NCBI GenBank assembly: GCA_029935295.1
Contig: JAOZKP010000020.1
Location: 1 to 18,328 of the forward strand
Length of the DNA: 18,328 bases
Reading direction: 5' to 3'
DNA from: a bacterium
GTDB lineage: Bacteria; Desulfobacterota; Anaeroferrophillalia; Anaeroferrophillales; Tharpellaceae
Position numbers and translations under genes: made by a program. Shown in pieces: positions 12,842-18,328 of the stretch. The stretch's first letter is position 1, and each line of letters begins with the position of its first letter. The notes below the pieces were generated by a model. The model worked only from the letters and a program-made list of their open reading frames with translations. It ran no database searches and was not told the origin of the DNA.

Positions 12842-15442
12842 TCATTGAATCATAAGACGATCAACCGTAAGTGTCCCTTTTGAGATTGTCAACTTGCCGA
12901 TGATTTTTGTCATGCCTACCTGATCATTAAAACCGGAATCAAAACCACCTTGCAGAAAAAGATCTTTTGATTCATCAGCAAAAGTCAGATCTTCGTTAAA
13001 ATTACCAATTTGAATCGACACAGAATCCCCACTATAAGCACTGTCACAGGCCCGTTGAATAATTGTATCATATACCGGAGTTGCCCAATCAATTTTTACG
13101 GTATTAGTCGCTGAGGGACCGTGATTACCAAAATTCTTATCCGTCACGGTTTCACCCTCAGTCAAAACAACCGTGTGCGTGCCATCGGCGACAGAAGCCA
13201 GAGGTTCCAGGTGAATTACTGTCACAGCTTTATGCAACATACCTGCATATTCACCGCCCCAGATCATTGCATGCCGGGAATTATCCCAAGTATCATGAAC
13301 GTATATAGTGTGAGTTAACTCCTCATAACCAACCCCGATCATTGTATGGCCGGTAACATGAATTAACACTGGATAGCCATTATCAATCTCCCGTTTAAAA
13401 TCATCAAAAGTAAACCCATTTCCGACAACGCTTGCCTGCATATCAATAATCTGATTGTAATTTTCTATAACAGTATAGCCACGTGATTCAGCAAAAAGTT
13501 TTAAGCCATGACAGAGTGCCGTTTGTGGCAATCCCTTTCTGGAGGAAGGTATCGGATCATTCAGTTTTGCGCCACTTGAATAATAGTAATAAGTGGTAGA
13601 ACCATCTCGATTATAATCATTTATGGCATCGCTGTTTGCATCCCATTTCCACTGATTGGTTCCCATATAATCTGCAGTGCATCCACCCCATAAGTGCTCA
13701 ACCCAGCCGCTCTCCCAAGGGTCAGAACCTGCCACATTATAACCAGTCCAATAATCATCAACATGGCCAGGAATTGTACGACCGTCAAAACCGTTCATCG
13801 TTGCAATTATTGAACAGGAACCAGTTATAGGATAATTTGGATTATCTCCTTGACCAAGATCAACCAGCGGAGCAACCCCGCTGTTAGCCGGACCACTGTA
13901 CATATTACTGTACCCGATCCGATCATAATAACCGAAGAGCATCCCGGCTGCAGTTGCCGAACAACCATAGGTCCAACGGGAAGTTGGCACCTCATTGAGA
14001 TAAACTGCTGCAACCGGTACCTGACGAACAGGGGTACGCAAGTACCCTGATGGCGGTTGCGGCGGACTATCAATTATCATATATTTAATTTTTTCCCGCT
14101 CCGCATCAGAAAGATCATCAAACCGGGTTGATGGTTTTCCTCTGAAACTTGAACTGGCAGAATTTAAAGGAAAAGTCTGAGTCCAACCATCTTGCAGCTC
14201 TTCCGCAACAACATAAGTCCCGCTGTTCAAATCAGTGAGTGTATAATTACCATCATGATCTGTAATTGAGTATGGTTCGGCGGAGTCACAATTGCCATTT
14301 TGATTCAAGTCAGCATAGATTTTCCAATGCGAAATACCCGGTTCTCCTGCACCCCAAATTCCATCACCATCATAATCGTTCCATTTGACGCCTTTAATCT
14401 GGGATGGGACAGGTACGTTATACTCCATATAGCAGACCGCACAGGCAACGTGAGCACTCCGGTAGGCAATCCGCATATACCCGTTTTCACCCCAATTTGT
14501 CCCCCAGCTGTTACGCAGGATCCAGTAACCATCGCCATCAGGACTGGTGTCCTGCCAGCCTACCAGAGCAATACAGTGATTCGTCTCTGCATAATAGCAG
14601 GGAGAAATATTACATTCAGTATTCCCGTCAGCAAAAATGCCGTTTGCATAGGCTTCGAACGCCGAAGTCACATTGACCGCGGCATCGACTGTGCCGAAAC
14701 TCATAATTGCCGATTTAATCGCCTCAATACTGCCGCAGGGAACTCGATACCAACCGGCAAATTTCACCCGGGGTGCTGACTCCGCGCCGGCGATACAACC
14801 TTCATCAACACCGCGGTAAGGGTAAGCCGTTTCATTACAGACACCCCGTTCAACCAGGGCATCAAGTTCTTCGTAATCATAACTTGATCCGGCACAACCC
14901 GTAAATCCGCCATAATATTGATCAAGACAGAAAGCGAGAAAAGCTTCAGAAAGATCAAGACAATTACCGTCATATTTTCCGGTGGCAACGTTATAAGCCC
15001 CTTCGGCCGCAGCACATGCCCCGAATGCATAACAGGCCCCGCAACCGCCTTGATCACGAATCGGGCCGATATAACTGTGCCCCTGATAGTCACGCCAGTC
15101 AAACTGTTCTGGGAGTTCAACCACAGACCGCACAACCAGAGGTGAAGCCGTAAAACTGCTGCCCTGTCGAAAATTTGACAGGGCCGGCATACGTCGGGAA
15201 AAAAGTCTCTCTTTCGCTGCTGCCGGCAAGCGCGTTACCCAGTTTGGCGCAACCTTAAAATTGTAGCCATTGGCCTCAATTTTGGCTTCTATTTCGGCAA
15301 TAGTATCCCCCGGCAAAAAAGGGATTTTCTCATCTGCCCCCAGAGAGGGCACAACTGACAAACAAAGTAAACCAAAGCAAAAGACAATCACTCCGGCTAT
15401 ATGGATGTAACGCAAAGAAGGGTTTAAATTTAAGGCTCTCAT
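12842..15442 (-). CDS. Secreted two-peptidase protein: papain-type C1A plus C39-like, with SdrD-B-like domain
   Basis: This is a large predicted exported hydrolase of 866 residues. A signal peptide (about 11-36, ending SLGA) precedes a short propeptide-like region. Next is a papain-fold domain (about 110-345) with all four key residues: Gln131 and Cys137 in QGGCGACYAF, His289 in NHCIALVGW, Asn311 in RNSWGTNWGENGY. Residues 349-425 form an SdrD-B-like domain (GVKWNDYDGDGIWGAGEPGI, ending GWTQTFP). A C39-like peptidase domain follows (about 470-745; Cys494 in YGCSATAAGM, His699 in GHTMIGVGY, Asp717 in VHDTWD). Then comes GTHTVVLTEGETVTDKNFGN (754-773), the expected last strands of the SdrD-B domain, and a beta-rich C-terminal module (776-866). 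Many cysteines suggest disulfides. The ribosome site is weak. It lies 55 bp after glnS with no terminator between. Substrate unknown. Confidence 0.88.
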   Translation of the reverse strand: MRALNLNPSLRYIHIAGVIVFCFGLLCLSVVPSLGADEKIPFLPGDTIAEIEAKIEANGYNFKVAPNWVTRLPAAAKERLFSRRMPALSNFRQGSSFTASPLVVRSVVELPEQFDWRDYQGHSYIGPIRDQGGCGACYAFGACAAAEGAYNVATGKYDGNCLDLSEAFLAFCLDQYYGGFTGCAGSSYDYEELDALVERGVCNETAYPYRGVDEGCIAGAESAPRVKFAGWYRVPCGSIEAIKSAIMSFGTVDAAVNVTSAFEAYANGIFADGNTECNISPCYYAETNHCIALVGWQDTSPDGDGYWILRNSWGTNWGENGYMRIAYRSAHVACAVCYMEYNVPVPSQIKGVKWNDYDGDGIWGAGEPGISHWKIYADLNQNGNCDSAEPYSITDHDGNYTLTDLNSGTYVVAEELQDGWTQTFPLNSASSSFRGKPSTRFDDLSDAEREKIKYMIIDSPPQPPSGYLRTPVRQVPVAAVYLNEVPTSRWTYGCSATAAGMLFGYYDRIGYSNMYSGPANSGVAPLVDLGQGDNPNYPITGSCSIIATMNGFDGRTIPGHVDDYWTGYNVAGSDPWESGWVEHLWGGCTADYMGTNQWKWDANSDAINDYNRDGSTTYYYYSSGAKLNDPIPSSRKGLPQTALCHGLKLFAESRGYTVIENYNQIIDMQASVVGNGFTFDDFKREIDNGYPVLIHVTGHTMIGVGYEELTHTIYVHDTWDNSRHAMIWGGEYAGMLHKAVTVIHLEPLASVADGTHTVVLTEGETVTDKNFGNHGPSATNTVKIDWATPVYDTIIQRACDSAYSGDSVSIQIGNFNEDLTFADESKDLFLQGGFDSGFNDQVGMTKIIGKLTISKGTLTVDRLMIQ

Positions 15443-15497
15443 CTATAACATATCTGCAGTAAATTTTTGATAATGTTCAAGATAATTCTGATCTTTT

Positions 15498-17228
15498 CTA
15501 TTTTTTCTTTCGATTTTGATTTTGCTGCGCTTTGGCTTTTTTAGCCCAGTTATCACGCAACGTAACCGTGCGGTTAAACACCGGCTTTTCACTGTCACTG
15601 TCCTGTTCATCAAAAATAAAATAACCCAGACGCTCGAACTGGACCGTCTGTTTTGAAGCCACAGCGGCCAAGGCCGGTTCAAGCTGACAATTTTCAAGAA
15701 CATTCAGAGAATCGGAATTTATTTTTTTCGTAAAAGGTTCTCCATCTTTTTCCGCCGCCGGATCGGGGTCAGAAAAAAGCCGGTCATAAAGCCGGACTTC
15801 GGCTGAAATCGCCGTTTTGGCGGCAACCCAGTGCAATGTTGATTTAACTTTGCGGCCATCCGGAGATGAACCGCCTTTGGTAGCCGGATCATAAGTGCAG
15901 TAAAGAGCTGTGACTACACCTGCCTCATCTTTCTCGACCCGTTCGCAACGAATATAGTAAGCATAACGCAAACGTACTTCCCGGCCCGGGGTCAGACGGA
16001 AGAACTTTTTCGGCGCATCCTCCATAAAATCATCCTGCTCAACATAGAGCTCACGGGCGAAAGGAACCTTGCGCCGCCCCATACTCTCATCTTCAGGATT
16101 ATTGACTGCGTCAAGCTCCTCAACCTGACCCTCAGGATAATTCTCAATAATCACCTTCAGCGGACGCAGTACGGCCATATACCTGGCCGCTCTTTTATTA
16201 AGATCTTCCCGGACTGCGTGTTCCAAGAGAGCAACATCGACCATGCTGTTGCGTTTCGCAACCCCGATTCTTTCGCAAAAATTGCGGATTGATTCAGGCG
16301 TAAAACCCCGCCGCCGCAATCCTGAAAGCGTCGGCAGACGCGGATCATCCCAACCGGAAACAAGATTATCATTCACCAGCTGCATCAATTTCCTTTTACT
16401 CATGACCGTAAAACTTAAATTGAGCCGGGCAAACTCAATCTGCTGCGGCTTTACCAGAGTATCCAACTGATTGATAAACCAGTCATACAAAGGCCGATGA
16501 TCCTGAAACTCCAGGGTACAGATAGAGTGGGTAATCCCTTCAATTGCATCGGAAAGGCCGTGCGCAAAATCGTACATCGGATAGATACACCATTTGTCAC
16601 CGGTGCGATGATGCTCGACATGAGCAATCCGATAGATGACCGGATCGCGCATATTCATATTACCCGAAGCCATATCAATTTTGGCTCTGAGAACCCGGCT
16701 GCCATCGGCAAATTCTCCAGCCCGCATCCGGGTAAACAGGTCAAGATTTTCGGGCACAGAACGCTCACGGAAAGGACTGTTGCGGCCGGGCTCCTGCAGA
16801 TTGCCGCGATATTTCCGGGTCTCATCCGGGCTCAGGTCACATACATAAGCTTTACCCAGCTCAATCAACTGGATTGCATAATCATATAGCCTGGAAAAAT
16901 AATCGGAAGCAAAAAACTCATTCTCACCCCAGTCGAAACCGAGCCATTTAACATCTTCCTTAATTGAATCCACATACTCAACATCTTCTTTGGCCGGATT
17001 AGTATCATCAAAACGCAGATTACAGGCCCCGGCAAACTTTTTTGCCAAACCAAAATTAAGACAGATCGACTTGGCATGACCTATATGCAGATAGCCGTTG
17101 GGCTCCGGGGGGAAACGTGTATGCACCTGCCCGCTGTTTTCTTCCGCTGCAAGATCACCAACGATCCGCTGCTGGATAAAATTCACTCTCTCAACCGCTT
17201 CTTTCTCATCGCAACTCGGCTCTTTCAC
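15498..17228 (-). CDS. glnS: Glutaminyl-tRNA synthetase
   Basis: The enzyme charges tRNA-Gln directly with glutamine; its presence suggests the cell need not rely wholly on the Glu-tRNA amidotransferase route. The 576-residue protein has the class I signature HIGH at 48-51 (PEPNGYLHIGHAKS). It also has the GlnRS-type LRFDDTNPAKED, the MYDFAHGLSDAIEGITHSICTLEF region and the KMSKS equivalent VMSKRK at 275-280. The C-terminal half forms the two-beta-barrel anticodon domain (FARELYVEQDDF, FFRLTPGREVRLRYAY). GlnRS rather than GluRS is indicated by these motifs and by the C-terminal barrels. It starts at GTG 17228 with AAGGTG about 7 bases upstream. A Lys/Gln-rich tail makes it slightly longer than E. 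coli GlnS (554 aa). Confidence 0.97.
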   Translation of the reverse strand: MKEPSCDEKEAVERVNFIQQRIVGDLAAEENSGQVHTRFPPEPNGYLHIGHAKSICLNFGLAKKFAGACNLRFDDTNPAKEDVEYVDSIKEDVKWLGFDWGENEFFASDYFSRLYDYAIQLIELGKAYVCDLSPDETRKYRGNLQEPGRNSPFRERSVPENLDLFTRMRAGEFADGSRVLRAKIDMASGNMNMRDPVIYRIAHVEHHRTGDKWCIYPMYDFAHGLSDAIEGITHSICTLEFQDHRPLYDWFINQLDTLVKPQQIEFARLNLSFTVMSKRKLMQLVNDNLVSGWDDPRLPTLSGLRRRGFTPESIRNFCERIGVAKRNSMVDVALLEHAVREDLNKRAARYMAVLRPLKVIIENYPEGQVEELDAVNNPEDESMGRRKVPFARELYVEQDDFMEDAPKKFFRLTPGREVRLRYAYYIRCERVEKDEAGVVTALYCTYDPATKGGSSPDGRKVKSTLHWVAAKTAISAEVRLYDRLFSDPDPAAEKDGEPFTKKINSDSLNVLENCQLEPALAAVASKQTVQFERLGYFIFDEQDSDSEKPVFNRTVTLRDNWAKKAKAQQNQNRKKK

Positions 17229-17295
17229 TTGACAACACCTTCATAAGTTAATCATTATGTCTGATTGAAATTATAATCGAACTGAAACTTATATT

Positions 17296-17322
17296 ATTAT
17301 CGGATATAGCATACTAAGTCAA
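17296..17322 (-). promoter_or_regulatory. Candidate promoter for glnS
   Basis: On the minus strand TTGACT (17322-17317) and GATAAT (17301-17296, 5 of 6 to consensus) are separated by 15 bp, slightly short of the ideal 17. The stretch is AT-rich and lies 68-94 bp before the glnS GTG. Confidence 0.4.
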
Positions 17323-17393
17323 ACAGCAAAACCAGACTCTTGAGAGCTTAACGTGAATCAACAAATTAAATCAAGACAAGCATGAACAGACAT

Positions 17394-17428
17394 AAAAAAA
17401 GGGGGCTGAATTTTTCAACCCAGTCCCC
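17394..17428 (-). terminator. Intrinsic terminator of the NrfJ-like gene
   Basis: On the minus strand GGGGACTG (17428-17421) pairs with CAGCCCCC (17408-17401), with one G-U pair, and is followed directly by seven T residues (17400-17394). An alternative inner stem uses GGGTTGAA with TTCAGCCC. It lies about 32 bp after the stop at 17460. Confidence 0.88.
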
Positions 17429-17459
17429 ATTTCACAAAAGATTCCAAAACTCTCTACAA

Positions 17460-18314
17460 CTATTTGAATTGAGTCTCCTCAACAATGACTTTATAACGAT
17501 AACCCGCTCCAAAATCCTTATCAGCGGCCAGAACGCCTTCACCAACCAGAACTTCGCCGACTGTCGGTTTCTGCTGTGAAGTCATAACCAGGTCATGCGT
17601 CCCTGCTTCCAGCTTACCACTGCCATCCTGCAAATGAATCCAGTTTTTACCCATAATATTAGCTGAGACTTTAACTACTTTACCCCGCACTGCAACTTTT
17701 TTCTGGTTCAACTTGGCACCCTGGGCATAGATCTCAGCCACGGTATAAGCATTTGTTCCCGGAGCTTTTTCAATTGCCAGATCAAGCGGCGGCACCGTAA
17801 CCCGACCGGATGATTTCATCGATCCCATACCGGAACCACCACCCATGGCGCCCATTCCCATTACAGAACCACCCATTTTGCCATCTTTAGAACCACCACT
17901 GGGACAGGCACCAGCAGAGCTTGCCGCCGCCATATGACCACCCGCCTTACCCGAAGAGAAGACAACTTCATCAAAGGTACGATTGAGGGTTTCGCTTTTA
18001 AAATTACGCATAACCATTCCCGGTGCAAAAGTTGCGGTTTGCCCGACAGTAACTGTAGTTTTCGGAGCAGCTACCCATTTCTTCCCGGCTTCTGTTTCCA
18101 GCAGGACATAAGTATAACCACCACTATCCATAGTTTCCAGAACCTTCCCGCTGAGACTACCATTTGCCGGAGTTGCCTTGTTTACCGACTCAACCGCAGC
18201 CGGACTGCCCTCGGTTTTAGCCGAATAGGCTACTTTATGATTCTGCATTACCAGTAAAACGGCTGCCCCGACAATCACCACCATCACCATTAATCCTGTC
18301 AACAAACGCTTCAT
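17460..18314 (-). CDS. Exported NrfJ-like and OB-fold protein with Met/Gly-rich linker
   Basis: The 284-residue protein has an N-terminal signal or anchor helix (residues 4-23 after MKR), so it acts outside the cytoplasmic membrane. Residues 52-120 form an NrfJ-like domain (SGKVLETMDSGGYTYVLLET, KWVAAP, then GMVMRNFKSETLNRTFDEV). Residues 121-171 are a low-complexity linker rich in Gly, Ser and Met, with a single Cys137 and six Met between 147 and 166. Residues 190-284 are a second OB-fold of the tRNA_anti-like/NirD-type shape (GKVVKVSANIMGKNWIHLQD, then VLVGEGVLAADKDFGAGYRY). NrfJ-like proteins occur near cytochrome c nitrite reductase in some bacteria, but no nrf gene is nearby, so the role is unknown. 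The ATG has AAGGAG at 6 bases, a strong site, and an intrinsic terminator follows. Confidence 0.85.
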   Translation of the reverse strand: MKRLLTGLMVMVVIVGAAVLLVMQNHKVAYSAKTEGSPAAVESVNKATPANGSLSGKVLETMDSGGYTYVLLETEAGKKWVAAPKTTVTVGQTATFAPGMVMRNFKSETLNRTFDEVVFSSGKAGGHMAAASSAGACPSGGSKDGKMGGSVMGMGAMGGGSGMGSMKSSGRVTVPPLDLAIEKAPGTNAYTVAEIYAQGAKLNQKKVAVRGKVVKVSANIMGKNWIHLQDGSGKLEAGTHDLVMTSQQKPTVGEVLVGEGVLAADKDFGAGYRYKVIVEETQFK

Positions 18315-18328
18315 AAATATCTCCTTAA

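Noticed and set aside
15443..15703. Minus-strand frame overlapping the 3' end of glnS
   Set aside because: It is a shifted frame within glnS; its Arg/Lys-rich tail arises from the glnS lysine codons.

Overview
The window is about 18.3 kb of densely packed chromosomal DNA from a Gram-negative, flagellated bacterium. It looks most like a deltaproteobacterium in the Desulfobacterota/Desulfuromonadia sense. I infer this from a flagellar cluster with a MotE-type protein (MgtE-N-like domain) between fliJ and fliK, the recO-glyQ gene pair, a periplasmic NrfJ-like OB-fold protein, and a secreted peptidase with SdrD-B-like and beta-rich C-terminal modules. No database search was possible, so the taxonomy is inference. 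There is no rRNA, tRNA or CRISPR array that I can see.

Region 1 (1-3878, minus strand) is a flagellar operon transcribed fliJ, motE-like, fliK, flgD, with flgD running off the left edge. It covers export (FliJ), a motor-associated protein (MotE type), hook-length control (FliK) and hook assembly (FlgD). fliI, which often precedes fliJ, is not there. A 336-bp gap between fliJ and motE holds only a weak candidate for a small membrane protein.

Region 2 (4036-8480, plus strand) is a run of housekeeping genes: ndk (NDP kinase), bioD (dethiobiotin synthetase), mgtE (CBS-gated Mg2+ channel/transporter), recO (recombination mediator) and glyQ (glycyl-tRNA synthetase alpha). recO and glyQ share one base. 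A hairpin-forming repeat separates ndk from bioD. The partner glyS, normally directly after glyQ, is missing. In its place is a 239-bp non-coding stretch that looks like a small mobile-element remnant: 13-bp terminal inverted repeats beginning GTAA, near-identical 8-bp flanking direct repeats, and an internal nested hairpin.

Region 3 (8720-12800): mltA (lytic transglycosylase, minus strand) is divergent from clpS-clpA (plus strand). The clp genes overlap by 4 bp and encode the N-degron adaptor and the ClpP-partner unfoldase. The divergent spacer carries a strong dyad and a sigma70-like promoter for clpS.

Region 4 (12842-18314, minus strand) holds three genes. The rightmost encodes a membrane-anchored or secreted protein with an NrfJ-like domain, a Met/Gly-rich linker and a second OB-fold, followed by a clear intrinsic terminator. 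Next is glnS. Last is an 866-residue secreted protein, the most unusual item here: a papain-type (C1A) peptidase followed by an SdrD-B-like domain that appears to be split by an inserted C39-like cysteine peptidase domain, then a beta-rich C-terminal module. Both catalytic sets look intact.
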